From Puccinia triticina (lineage: Eukaryota > Basidiomycota > Pucciniomycetes > Pucciniales > Pucciniaceae): a stretch of 64,000 nt of DNA. Positions 10,658-20,808 of this stretch are shown piece after piece. Positions within the stretch are counted from its first letter, which is position 1, and each line of letters begins with the position of its first letter. The stretch is taken from contig NC_070564.1 of assembly GCF_026914185.1 (NCBI RefSeq), positions 6,448,001 to 6,512,000 on the forward strand. Reading direction: 5' to 3'. The position numbers and the translations under genes were made by a program. Below the pieces are notes generated by a model. It searched no databases. It was given only the letters and a program-made list of their open reading frames with translations, and had not been told where the DNA came from.

Positions 10658-11502
10658 TGTAAAATTTGTGACAACTAAGATTGATTTCAGATTAGAAAAT
10701 TTATATCCAGAATTATATACAATGAAAAGTGCATTGGTCTTAGAGTCTTGACTGATGAAGAAGTGAAAAGGCTATTCACCTAAGAGCAGGCAAGATTGCT
10801 GCGCTACTGAGTTATTAAGATGAAGTGAGAAAAGTGATGTGAAAGGTTGGACACGAAGTCTTTGAGAGGGCAAATGAAGAAGGGATCGGCTAGGAACAAT
10901 GAGAATGGGTAACTGCAATGGCGTATGCATTGCGTTAGCTTTATGCCTTGATATGTTCTAATGCTGCACGAGGACAAGTACCTCTTGTGTTCCGCACGCT
11001 TGCTTCAGCAGTGTTGAGCGTCTTGGCGATATGTTGGGTTGGTCCTGTTGCGGCTGTTATGAGACAACATCTATTTATCAGCGATTTGCTTTACTGCTGT
11101 TTTAGTTCAACGCTGCTATGCTTACTCGTTAGTCGAAGGACTTATTCGAGATGCTAGGTCTGTGGGGCTGGTGGATATTCTGTGTGACAGTGAGCTATGA
11201 GATCAAGTGAGTGTTAGTCTGATGTCTCGACTGAAGCTTGGGAGCTGCCTCTTAAATACTCACAAGATCAAAGATTTGGAACTCGGAGCTGCCCTGATGT
11301 TGCTACGTTGTCTGTCTGTGCCTTGCGCCCTCGGGGAGTTGCTGCTCGTTTCATCTGTTTGTAGGGATGACAAGACAGCAGGGTTAGCTTCTGTGGCTTA
11401 AGTCTGAAGGGATGAAACTCGGGGCTTACGATGCGTTGAATCAGAGTCTGTTTTTCCCCTGCGCCTTTTGGCGCCTAGAGCATCAGCCTCTGTATTCTGA
11501 CA
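10658..11502 (-). repeat. 5' LTR of Copia-2
   Basis: 845 bp and 98.5% identical to 5650-6494. It is the upstream LTR in element orientation, next to the tRNA-Tyr-like primer site and the gag start, and it should carry the element promoter. Confidence 0.96.
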
Positions 11503-11521
11503 CTTATTCCCGCTGTGGTAG

Positions 11522-12418
11522 ACGGAAAAGTGGAAAAATAAAAAGTTTTTTCTATGCTACATAATTACTCATACTAGGCCTCAGGATACCATCAAATGGA
11601 CCCCAGAAATGGATTCTACGGCCAATTTCACCCCTAGTCACCACTGGAACGGTCATTACAACCCCACTGGATAAGAAGTTACACCTCTGTGGACCCCACC
11701 AAACACCTATCACATGGCCAGCCCCAGTAACCCAGCTGTCACCTGCCCGGACCAAGTTTCACAGTAGTACACTTATACATATCACAGGATACAAACATAC
11801 ATCTCCCTGTCAGGCTACACTCATTACATATTAGCTAAATACACTCGTTTATATACATAGTATGACATCATTTACACTGTTTCTGCAGCCTCAGACTTTG
11901 TGTATACACTAATTCCCCCTGTATGACAGCTCATGCAGTCTACTGTCACCTTATGCATGCGTTAGAATGTTCTGTTGTATATTCTGACATCATGTATGCA
12001 CCCCTGGCATGTTTAGAATGTTCTGTTGTATATTCTGACACCATTCATGCGCCCCTGAGGGGTTATGACATCATTTGTATCTACTCCCACCAGCTAAAAT
12101 CTCTCACCCTGTTGTCTAGATTAGCTGAAACCCTAACCCACAAGCCCCTTTGGGGCTCCACTTTTGTCTATAAAAGGAGCTCTCTCCACCCCCAGTGGTC
12201 TGCTCCCCAGTTCCTCACCCAGAACTCACAAGTCACCCAACACTCATCCACACTCAAATCCTAAAACCCTTATAACAATAAATCAACCCTTTTAACAACA
12301 ATTCAACCCTTATAACAAAGTAATTGAAACACTTACACGTTGCCAGTCAAACAGATTTCATCTGGAACAGACCAGACCTATCACTTAATAAAACTTGCCA
12401 AGCTGAGCTTGGTGGGTC
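11522..12418 (+). other. LTR-like non-coding region with TATA box and 51-bp duplication
   Basis: It follows the natural end of the split gag. A purine-rich stretch (11523-11545), a TATAAAA at 12169-12175 and an ACAC/CTCA-rich leader after it resemble U3-R-U5 of an LTR, possibly the 3' LTR of the gag element. A segment of about 51 bp around GTTAGAATGTTCTGTTGTAT is present twice in tandem (about 11960-12060). No second copy of the region exists in the window to fix LTR ends. Confidence 0.35.
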
Positions 12419-13113
12419 TTGTTGACTGATAACAGAAGGGCAGAGCTTGCAACTCCACCATACCCTTCACCATTCAGCAAAAGGGTTTCATTACCACTTT
12501 TGAGTCTTACACCGCATCTAGATCTAACCTCCGCCGCAGCGCTGCAAGACATCGATGCGCACATTCCGTACACCGCCGACAAGACTGAGGCCCTGATCAC
12601 TGAGGAGACCAAAGCGGCCGCAGTACAAGAATTCACAAACTCCGCGCCCTTCGTCGACCCGGCTCTTGAAGCCCGTATAGCAGCCATCCTAGGCCCCCCG
12701 TCGGATGAGCTGTACGTACAACCCTCACTCTCAACTGCAGGCCGACTCCATTCTTTCCACAGAGGCAGGTGCTTACGGGGTCGCATACACACAGTGCGAG
12801 TTCCTCAGGCACAAGCAAGACGACCTCAGGACCAGCAACCACAGCTTAGCCAAACTCTACATCAACAAAAATTGCCCGCAAATCACGTTTTTCTCATTCC
12901 CGTGCACTTGACACTCCCCTCCTTCCTCCTATGCGCCTCCACCCCACTCAAACATGTACCGCGACCCAATAATTGCCAGAAATTGGACTCACCAGCTTCG
13001 CATGTTAACAAGATATCGACAACAGGAGCAAAACACAGACTCCCTCATCCGCGGACCTCACTGGGAAATAATGCCCTCGACCACCCCTGCTCATCAGTAT
13101 CGCCCAAGAACGC
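12419..13113 (+). pseudogene. Unrecognised coding remnant
   Basis: Between 12500 and 12715 one frame gives a plausible acidic helical protein (ALQDIDAHIPYTADKTEAL ... DPALEARIAAILG). From about 12735 a second frame continues with ILSTEAGAYGVAYTQCEFL ... LAKLYINKN and stops near 12911. A third frame at 12954-13142 gives another short open stretch. Frame changes suggest a decayed or spliced gene, cut on the right by a solo LTR. I do not recognise the family; a retrotransposon or rust-specific repeat gene is possible. Confidence 0.3.
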
Positions 13114-14004
13114 TGTGGTGCTCCATTCCAAACCATAAGTAGTATTTTATTGCTTCTTTTTACATATATTCATCATTACATATCCCATCTCCCCTTCACC
13201 CTTCACAAATACCTCATTATTATTACATATTCAGGTTCTACATCAAATTTCACATATATTCACTCCTACATAGTACCCCCTTATCTTCAATGGTTCAGTA
13301 GTTATAGAGGATATAAGACTTACAGATAACCTACAGTCTTCATTAGTTACAATACTCAATTCATTAGTAACTTACTTGAATCATTACAGTAAATTCCTTT
13401 TACATAATTAATTTCACATACTAAACCCTTTACATACATTTCTCATTATGTACTATGGCTATTGTATACATTACCTCATTTGGATCTGTGCTTACCCTTT
13501 CCAGTAGTGCTCATCATTACAAGTTGTTACTATGTTCACATCACTCTTCCCTATTTGTACAACCTTTCTTCCCATAGCCAGAACTCTTCATTGTCTGTGC
13601 TCATCCTTCCTTCATATAAGAACTGTCTTTCCCCCCCCCTCACTTGTACCTTATGCAGAATTCTATATACAGAAATTATAAGTTAGAAATTACTCATCAC
13701 CCATTGATATCAGTGCAGTTGCTCCTGAACCCATTGCTATTGAATCTTGCCATTGCATTCCCCTCTCTCATCACTCCTCCAACTCTCTTACCCTCAGTAG
13801 TCAGTAGTTAAGCTCATAGTACTAGCTCCTAAGATCAAGTAGAAATCAGCCACACCTTTTCTTCTTTTTCTTAGTGTTACTCTCATCCCCTCAGCATTAG
13901 TCAGGAAGGCAGCCTCATCAGCACCCTTGCATAGCTTACATTAGTACTATTGTTGCTATCCATTTCCCTTCCAAGCTCTATTCTCCCCTTTGAGTAGTTC
14001 CACA
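13114..14004 (+). repeat. Solo LTR (TGTGG family), copy 1
   Basis: 891 bp, bounded by TGTGGTGCTCC and GTAGTTCCACA, so the ends form a perfect 5-bp inverted repeat. It is flanked by ACGC at 13110-13113 and 14005-14008, a 4-bp duplication. A homologous copy lies at 33305-34278. Ends and duplication size match the Ty3-A LTRs, suggesting a related Ty3 family. The strand is given as that of TG...CA; transcription direction is not proved. Confidence 0.85.
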
Positions 14005-14008
14005 ACGC

Positions 14009-14378
14009 CCCTCTAAACCGTTGTTCCCTTTTTTTTCATAGTGGAGGAGATTGTAACCCCTCCCCTTGGAGGTGTCACAAGCAGGATCACAGGATCCCAA
14101 AGGATCCCCTACTTAACTCAGTCACGCCCCCGCCCCTTCTGGCTCGGTAGAGATTGCCTTCCCATCTCTCCCGAGCCAGGTAAGCTCTCATCCCAATTTC
14201 TTCTTTTCCCTTCCTTTTCCTCACCTCATTGTAAATAGTCTGACGAGAGATTGCCTTCCCATCTCTCCCGAGCCAGCAATTCACCCCACCGCGGTTCTAG
14301 AAACCGCTTGAGGCCCTGCCTCTGTGCCCCTGAGTCCCTGTCCCAGTGAAGAGCTCCGCCCCTCTATAGCGGACTCTT
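14009..14378 (+). other. LTR-like segment with purine tract and duplicated hairpin
   Basis: GTGGAGGAGAT just before TGTAACCCCTCC (14051) looks like a polypurine tract and LTR start, but no second copy is present. A 37-bp inverted repeat (GGCTCGG ... CCGAGCC with inner AGAGAT/ATCTCT) occupies about 14141-14177. Its core AGAGATTGCCTTCCCATCTC recurs about 98 bp downstream (14247-14277). No gene is evident. Confidence 0.35.
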
Positions 14379-14445
14379 ACATCTCCCAGCCAAAATTGCA
14401 GTTTATGATTTTATGTAAAAAAATCTTATGCAATTTTGAACACCA
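14379..14445 (+). mobile_element. Truncated mariner-type MITE
   Basis: The segment ACATCTCCCAGCC through TTGAACACCA matches the right half of the TA-flanked MITE at 46208-46364. The left half is missing. Confidence 0.6.
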
Positions 14446-15165
14446 ACTTGCAAAAGTGTATGCAAGTTGTATCTGGCCAACTTTGAAACCCCCTATTTTT
14501 GATGATGTTTTACAAACGGCGGCCAACTCCTTTTCATTCTTGCCCAGAAGGGGCAATGCACAGCAACGCCCCAAACCATGTTTTGTTAGTACTATTTTCA
14601 CAGCAGGTTCAGCTATATTTTGCAAATGCTGCAGAGACAATTGAGGTTGGGCAAAGTTGGGTGTAAGCTTCCTCATCCAGAGGGCAGTTCTTGTCATGTT
14701 TGGAGCTCAGATGGGACAAATTCTATCTGAATAATGAAAGGGCCACCAAGAAGTGAAGGACTAAATGGTCCACATTCCACAGCGTTTTAATCTCATTGAT
14801 CAGATGAAATATAGCTTCTGCGCCCTGGGAAAGAAAAAGCAATGTGACCAAGAATGTCCTCATACTTAATCTGCTGTGAATGCCTTGGTGGTCCCTTATG
14901 ATGGTAACAAACAGCTTTGTATACACAAACTTGGCCTGTGTATTTAGAAAACTGGGGTCAATGGTATCATACACCCACTCTGGAGCCTGGAGAAAAATCA
15001 GACATGGCATTGCAAATGGGTGAGCTTTAACATCAGGAAGAATGAAAATTAGCTACGCTGGCTCATCTATAGTCACAAAGGTGAACCAATACAATACAGG
15101 ATTGGCATTGGCCAATACTGCATATAGTATTGTTTTTTTTGATAGATCAGAATTCAATACCATTA
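14446..15165. other. Non-coding stretch
   Basis: Open frames of about 100 codons occur on both strands but show no recognisable domain and overlap each other. From about 15070 the sequence is rich in CAATAC and begins what may be an outer MITE (see findings). No supported gene. Confidence 0.4.
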
Positions 15166-15342
15166 TGGTGTTCAAAGTTGGTTTGCATAATTTTATGCAT
15201 GCATAAATCATAAAATCATAAAATCTTTTTTGCAGGGGATATGACTGTCTGATTATGTAATACAAAATTTCCTCACCAAAATATTTTTATGATTTTATGA
15301 TTTATGCATGCATAAAATTATGCAAACCAACTTTGAACACCA
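15166..15342. mobile_element. Mariner-type MITE with 59-bp terminal inverted repeats
   Basis: 177 bp. The left end TGGTGTTCAAAGTTGGTTTG and its following bases are the near-perfect inverse of the right end, with arms about 59 bp long. TA dinucleotides at 15164-15165 and 15343-15344 are the target duplication. No coding capacity. It is related to the MITE at 46208 by its terminal TGGTRTTCAAA. Confidence 0.85.
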
Positions 15343-15957
15343 TACATGTATTGTATTGAAAAAAAGATAGGATATGGTATTGTATCTAAAAAAACAACAC
15401 CTTTTCTGGGAAATTGGTGCTCAATCCAATGGCCCCTCCCAGCAATACACTTGTATTGTATTGTATCAGAATGTATGGGCAATGCAATACCATGGTGACT
15501 TGATCCAATACCAATACAGTGTATTGGACTCAAAAAAAATACCAATACATGTACTGTACTGTTTCACCGTTGATAGTCATGTCACGTGCTCTTAACTTGC
15601 CAAAATCTTTGGCTCAACTTCATATCCTCTGGCACACTTCTATGCCACTGCTCCATCCATAGACAGACAGATGTGTCTTACCAAATTCAAATGGAGCCCA
15701 TTCCATAAGGCTGTCACATCCAACCAAGGCATCAGTCCTTAGTTCTTAGAGCACAGCATTGCATGCATCACGGTGATTCATTTCTCTCCCCCACCAGTGC
15801 TGGAACCCATACCCGGAGCGCCAGGTTACAAGACTTTGGGATGCGTGGTACAGTCCACAACCTGTACTTGGTGTGATGGTTTATATGAGCACAGGTTGAT
15901 GGAATTCCCACTTGTCTGTAGCACGGGTGGAAATGCATGTGAGACATTGTATAAATA
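15343..15957. other. Non-coding stretch rich in CAATAC repeats
   Basis: 15345-15560 consists largely of CAATAC/GTATTG words in both orientations. A GGTGAAMC-type inverted pair near 15072-15096 and 15555-15575 may mark the ends of a second MITE that hosts the one at 15166. The rest shows no supported gene. Confidence 0.4.
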
Positions 15958-16158
15958 GGGGGGTTCACAATAGGATAAAAATAAAATTTTAGAGTCAATT
16001 TTAAGGCCTTTATAAACAAATTTCCAAAAATCTGGCAAGATCTGCAGGACTGGGTGTCCCCTGAGAATCAGAGCAACTTCTTCATTTTTTAAAACATTGT
16101 TCATAAAGGCCTTAAAATTAGCTCTAAAGTTTTATTTTTATCCTATTGTGAACCCCCC
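15958..16158. mobile_element. TA-flanked MITE, GGGGGG termini
   Basis: 201 bp. Ends GGGGGGTTCACAATAGGAT and the inverse match over roughly 60 bp with few mismatches. TA at 15956-15957 and 16159-16160 is the duplication. Structure is typical of Tc1/mariner-derived MITEs. No coding capacity. Confidence 0.85.
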
Positions 16159-16373
16159 TAATAAGAATTGGCCCCAGAAAGCGCCCAAAAATAGTATTAC
16201 ATACAAAAAATTAGTAAAATAAACAAAGTACATAAAAATAAACTGTTGTACATTAAAGAGTAATATTACTTGTGTAAAAATACTCCGTGAAAGTATTATG
16301 TAGACTTCTACTGAAGCTCTTTCACATGACAATTGGTTATAAACATGTCATGTGACAGAGTCAGGGAAATCTA

Positions 16374-16700
16374 AGTTTATTAAAACCACAGTTTCACCAA
16401 GAAAAAAATCAAGGGTTTCCCCTATAGACATGCAATAACAAAAAAAAAAAGATACAAGCTATAAACAAACAAAAAATACAAATTATAAAAGAAAGTATTT
16501 ACAAGAAGTCCCAAAGATTTAACGAACTCCCAGCCTGTGACATGCCACAGGTGAAAAGAGACCGGAGTTAACCCGCTCAGCCTGGCACAAGTGTGAGAAG
16601 CAAAAGTCGGGGCTGTGAGGCCATCAACCCGCGCAAGTGCAACGGGGGATGCCCTGAAGGACATTTGCCACTGCTTTGTGGCCGTGTTATATAGCCTTCT
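16374..16700 (-). repeat. Dispersed TATA-to-AATAAA cassette, copy 1
   Basis: Read on the minus strand it has a TATATAA box (about 16690), then the word GTTGCACTTGCGCGGG, and ends in CCCTTGATTT ... TTTTAATAAACTT near 16374. Two diverged relatives lie at 30104-30415 and 54753-55135. No coding frame. It may be a solo LTR or a short retroposon. Confidence 0.45.
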
Positions 16701-16837
16701 CAGGTCCCCCCTCACAACTCGACCATACTCACTGTTGCCAAGCACACAACACATCACCCTGCCCACCAGCCACATCCATCAACCCCTCCGTTTCAGCCCG
16801 CAAGAAACCCCACGCCAAGGACAGCCACATACCAAGG

Positions 16838-17010
16838 CTGAAACGCTGCGCTGCGCTACAAAAAAGCGGTCTTTTAGCGCAGCGCAGCGGGGAACCGCTG
16901 CGCGGTAAGCCCAAAAAGCGGTAGCGCGACGCCAGTCCCGCTGCGCTACCGCTGAAAATAGCGGGGGGCTGCTTTTTCCCCGACCCAAAAAGCGGTAGCG
17001 CAGCGGACGG
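16838..17010. mobile_element. GCG-rich repeat element, left part (split by Ty3-A)
   Basis: Dense in AGCGCAGCGG/CCGCTGCGCT words and hairpins. It continues at 27064 on the far side of Ty3-A. GCTGAAACGCTGCGCTGCG at the left and GCGCAGCGCTTTCA at the right (27367-27380) are inversely related, suggesting terminal inverted repeats of a non-autonomous DNA element of about 490 bp. Confidence 0.5.
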
Positions 17011-17839
17011 TGTGGTGGACAATCTGGTACACGTGGAGGAATCAAGCTTTTTGCCGCGCATGGCGCGGCCGGAGGAAGTCAGGATTCAAGACATCAAGGC
17101 ATCAAGTTCCCAGCCCTCAAGGCTTCCTCAAGATTCAGTGACGCGGCGTGGCGCGCATCCTCAAGGCGTTTCAGGTTTTTCTTCTCTTTCCTCCTTTCTT
17201 TTCTTTGTTTCTGTGCTAGTGGTTTGGTTTTCCTGTTAATTTTCTTTTCATCAAGTGTTGTAATTTTTGTTTTCCATTCTGCGCGCGTTGGTTAGGGTTT
17301 TGGATGAGAAGGGTTGGTTTTTGTTGTTTGTTTTGTGTTCTTTTTGTTTTGTTTCTGTTTCTTGTCTTATTGTAGTGCGCGTGTGCGCGCTAGGTTGTGA
17401 TGAGCTGTCTGTTAGATGTCACAAGCTCCAGAGTTTGAGTTCAGTTCAAACTCCGGCTTTGGAGCGGCATGGACCTACTCTGAACCGTAATTTTCAGTCA
17501 TCCATCAAAGTTCAAAAGTTTATTTTTCTTGGCGCCTTCCGCCCGTACTTCTCAGAATCTCACAGCTTCTAAGTTTGTTTTACTCCGCAACACCAATCTC
17601 TCCCAGCTTCTGGTTTTGATCACAACCCCGCCGGCAGTATCCCCGGCTCCATCTCAAACTCAAACACCGCCGACGCGCAATTCCAGCCGTCGTAAAATCA
17701 ATCCCCCCCCCCAACGCTACACGACACACCGCGCTCTTTATCGGCCAATCACCCCGGAGGGCATACTTACTAGTTTCCTTTTCTTTTTTCATTCCCCTCC
17801 CCAAACTGCTGCCGGCCTAGCACCGGACAGAGTTCCTCA
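17011..17839 (+). repeat. 5' LTR of Ty3-A
   Basis: 829 bp, TGTGGTGGACAATC to GAGTTCCTCA. Differs from 26243-27063 by about seven substitutions, a 7-bp insertion near 17043 and one C in a C-run. Ends resemble those of the solo LTRs at 13114 and 33305. Confidence 0.93.
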
Positions 17840-17841
17840 TT

Positions 17842-17889
17842 TGGTCCCCCGAGCCGGGATCGAACCAGCGACCTCAAGATTTACAGTCG
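17842..17889 (+). other. Ty3-A primer binding site, 48 nt complementary to tRNA-Tyr
   Basis: TGGTCCCCCGAGCC starts two bases after the LTR and is followed by GGGATCGAACCAGCGACC and TCAAGATTTACAGTCG. The reverse complement has a CCA end, an acceptor strand, the T-arm GGTTCGATCCC, the variable loop and the anticodon region CTGTAAATC (GUA, tyrosine) with no intron. Ordinary primer sites are about 10-18 nt; here complementarity runs to the anticodon arm of a mature tRNA. It is antisense and lacks a D-arm, so it is not a tRNA gene. Confidence 0.75.
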
Positions 17890-17996
17890 CCAATCTGGAC
17901 GGTTTTCAAGACGCTTGGCAGTCTTTGTTTTCAATTTTTGGTTTCTTTTCTTTTTCTTTTTTTTAGGGTTCTTTGGCGAGGGCAAGAAGACTAGAA

Positions 17997-18096
17997 GTAA
18001 GTCCCTCCAATTGTGCACCTCCCGGGTTCTCACTACTACAAGTCGCAACATTACGCCGCCACACCTGTGAGCCAGAAAATTCCACCTTCTCTTTAG
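17997..18096 (+). other. Intron-like repeat 1 (5' leader of Ty3-A)
   Basis: Donor GTAAGT follows CTAGAA. Conserved GTGCACCTCC and CGCCACACCTGTGAGCC blocks follow, then a pyrimidine-rich CCACCTTCTCTTTAG acceptor, 100 nt in all. The first ATG after the acceptor is the gag start at 18107. Confidence 0.6.
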
Positions 18097-18106
18097 GATT
18101 CCCTCG

Positions 18107-20218
18107 ATGGCCGAAGATTCTAGGATGATCAAGATCAAACCCCAGGATAAAACTCTGGGATTTGATGGTACCAACGTAGAACGTTTCTTGGCCGACTATC
18201 AGCTAGCGGCTAGGCTCGACGGCGCTTCTGAGCTCGACATGGCGCAACAAGTGCGTTTCTTTATTTGAGGAGCTGAGGTCAAGGACATCGTCGAGACTCT
18301 TGATGGCTTTGAGCCGCCAAACTGGACACTGCTGAAGGCGGCCATGTTGTCGCACTGGGGCAGGATCAATACGGCCCGCTTCACGACGCAGGATCTGGAG
18401 GAGTTGGTTCAGGGATGGAAGGCCAAGGGCGGAGTCGCGTCAGTTGTGGACTTTCAGGGATTTCGCAAAACCTGGCAGCCAATCCAGTCATATCTACTGC
18501 GCAAGGACCCTATTGACTCGGTAGAAGAAATTAAACGTCTCTACTATCAATCGTTTTTGGCCGGTGTTCAGGAGAGGATTCGCGATCAGCTAATCAAGGA
18601 CAAGACCATGATCACGACTCAGGATAACAGATTCAAGTTACCAACCTTCGAGATCTTGAAGGAAGCCGTCGAGGAGGTGATGAAGACTCAGACGGCGCTT
18701 ACGTTCAAAGGCTCGCGTGCTGAAGTTCCCGTTCTAGTCGGCTCCTTCAAGCAAGCGAACGATGTAATGCAGAAGATGGAGTCTGATCGACGTCCTAAGG
18801 AGGCCCCGGGTCAAGTAAGGGCACCCGCTACGGTGGACGAGATCAAACGTATGCTCCAGTCCTTTGAACAGCGGTTGGAGCAAAAGTTTGCAGCTCAGGC
18901 AAGACCTTCGACGCCCCGCGGCCCTATAGTCTGTTATTATTGTCATAGGGAGGGCCACGGTCTTGGCCGTTGTGTCAAACTACAGAAGGACAAGGAAGAA
19001 AAATTGGTGGAGCAGAGGGGGGGCAGTTTCTTCCTCCCCAATGGCGCGCTTATTCCCGTCGATTCATCGCGCCCGATCCGTCATGTGGTAGCCTCGTACA
19101 ACCCAAAGGCAGCAACGGCTAGCGCCCCAGACCAGGAGTTTCGAGCGGCGTGCGGTTCTCTGGACCCATGGCAACCACCTTCAATTTCCTCTCAGTCGTT
19201 CTTGGGAACGTATCAGTCTGATCCCGCAAAGAAGAAGCACGAGGCTCCCAAGCATTTCAAGGCTCCAGCGGTCCCTCCCTCTGCGGCGCAGCGACCGATG
19301 CGTAAGGTTCCAGCCCCGAAATCAGGGTCAGATACGGATGGAATGGATGCTGAATCCGAGTTGTTTGAGCGGGTGCCTGCGGCTCCTCCCACTGAAGATA
19401 CGCCGAAGGACAGCCCAGCCGCTCCGGAAGCGTCCAAGATGATCCCGCCGCCCCCCAAGGTGCGCTTTGAGTGTGGCATCTCCAAGGATCACCCCAATGC
19501 GGCGGACGTGATACTCAAGAAGATGTTTGACGTCAACGTGCCAAACGTCACTGTATCCGAGTTGTTGGCCGTGGCTCCGTCAGTAGCCGAAGGTATGAAG
19601 AAGTGGGTTTCGCGACGGCGCGTCGAGGTCGGGGCGGATGAGATGAGGGTGTCGTCTGGAACGCTGGCAGAGGACTCGGAAGGCGAAGGGCGGATCGACG
19701 GGATGAGGCTTTATTCCTGTCCACTAGGTTATATGCCGTGTTTGGTCGGCGACGAGGAGAGTAACACCCTTCTGTTAATCGACTCGGGTTCCCAGTTAAA
19801 TTTGATTTCGGACGCCATGGCTAATAAATTTAACATTAGTCCTCGCGTGAATTTCAGTTCTGCAGGGTACGGGATCGGAAACCAGGCGTGTGAACTCGTT
19901 GGGGTCGCGGAAGATGTCCCAATCCAAGTGGGAAAGACAATTGTTGGCTCGTGTCATTTCTGGATCACACGTATGGATGGGCCCCTCATTTTCGGTCGAC
20001 CGTTTCTCATGGATTTCAATGCAACCTTGAATTTTGACAACCAAACGGGCAAGCGGATCCTTTTGCCGGATTCGATGGGCCACAAGATCGAAGTCTCTTT
20101 ATGCTCGGTGGACTCCGGACGCTGGGAGCGCGAATTTCCTGGCCACGGACGCAAGGCGGTTCTTTCCCATAAAGGAAAGGCTCGCGACGACCCTTCGGAG
20201 GGCCGTCATTTTTTGTAG
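18107..20218 (+). pseudogene. Ty3-A gag and retropepsin-like protease
   Basis: ATG 18107 is the first AUG after a candidate splice acceptor. The frame is broken once, by TGA 18266-18268 after QVRFFI, and is otherwise open for about 650 codons to 20218. A gag core covers roughly residues 20-230 and a CCHC zinc knuckle CYYCHREGHGLGRC lies near residue 275. A proline/serine-rich linker follows, then the aspartic protease with IDSGSQLNLIS near residue 560 and FGRPFLMDFNATL near 635. Retropepsin cleaves the polyprotein in the particle. The TGA sits in TTGA. RT is not fused: about 2.2 kb of non-coding spacer follows, unusual for Ty3 elements. Confidence 0.85.
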
Positions 20219-20553
20219 ATACGGTTGATCCGGGAGGCGGCAGATCTAATCTAAAGTTCCGAAATCTTGCCGCTGGATCAACTTCCTCTCAAGGAACTCA
20301 CAGGCCCTATTTCTCTTTGTCTTCCCATGCTCAACAAGAAAACCAATCCGGAAAATTCAAAAAACATTTGAAAATTACTCAAAACTCAGCAAAAATATTT
20401 CCTGCGGCCGATTCAGCTCTTTCAACCGACTCTCTCAAGTTACCTCAAGTTTCCCTCAAGTCTATTCAAGTTTCCGGTGGTTTGGGCGCCGCTCCAATGG
20501 TGAAGGGAAAAAGGGAGGAGGATGGATGCCCACGGAGGCAGGGAGAACTAGAA

Positions 20554-20668
20554 GTAAGTTCCTCCCAGTTGTGCACCTCCGGGCAAGATGCCACATCCTC
20601 GTCAAAAACTCTACCATGCGCCACAGTTGTGAGCCCCACCGGTTTTCCTTCGCGCTTTTTGCTTCTAG
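20554..20668 (+). other. Intron-like repeat 2
   Basis: GTAAGT donor after CTAGAA, GTTGTGCACCTCC block, GCGCCACAGTTGTGAGCC block and a CTTTTTGCTTCTAG acceptor immediately before ATG 20669, which opens only a 15-codon frame. 115 nt. Confidence 0.6.
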
Positions 20669-20808
20669 ATGGCTCGGCCATTCAGTCGACACGTCTCCGC
20701 GGCGAGAATAAACTAGCCGCTACCTCACGCCTCCGGAATGAGGGAAAACTATTGTCGGATTCAGTTCTTTCACGGCTCCGTTGTAGGACTCCAGGGATGG
20801 ATGGGTAA

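Larger units (their letters stand above)
5650..11502 (-). mobile_element. Copia-2: complete Ty1/copia retrotransposon with TSD
   Basis: Two 845-bp direct repeats, each TG...CA, bound a minus-strand gag-protease-integrase-RT-RNase H frame. CTTAT at 5645-5649 and 11503-11507 is a perfect 5-bp target-site duplication. The whole element is 5853 bp and sits in the last codons of the surrounding gag. The polyprotein has only two stops: TGA at 9051-9053 and TAG at 7503-7505. LTR divergence is 13 substitutions in 845 bp (about 1.5%), ten of them CpG transitions. No purine tract is obvious next to the 3' LTR. Confidence 0.96.

Noticed and set aside
12385..12842. Minus-strand open frames opposite the remnant at 12.4-12.9 kb
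   Set aside because: Cys/Ser-rich with no motif; they mirror the plus-strand frames.
17842..17889. tRNA-Tyr gene on the minus strand
   Set aside because: It lacks the D-arm and 5' acceptor strand, ends in an encoded CCA and abuts an LTR, so it is a primer binding site.
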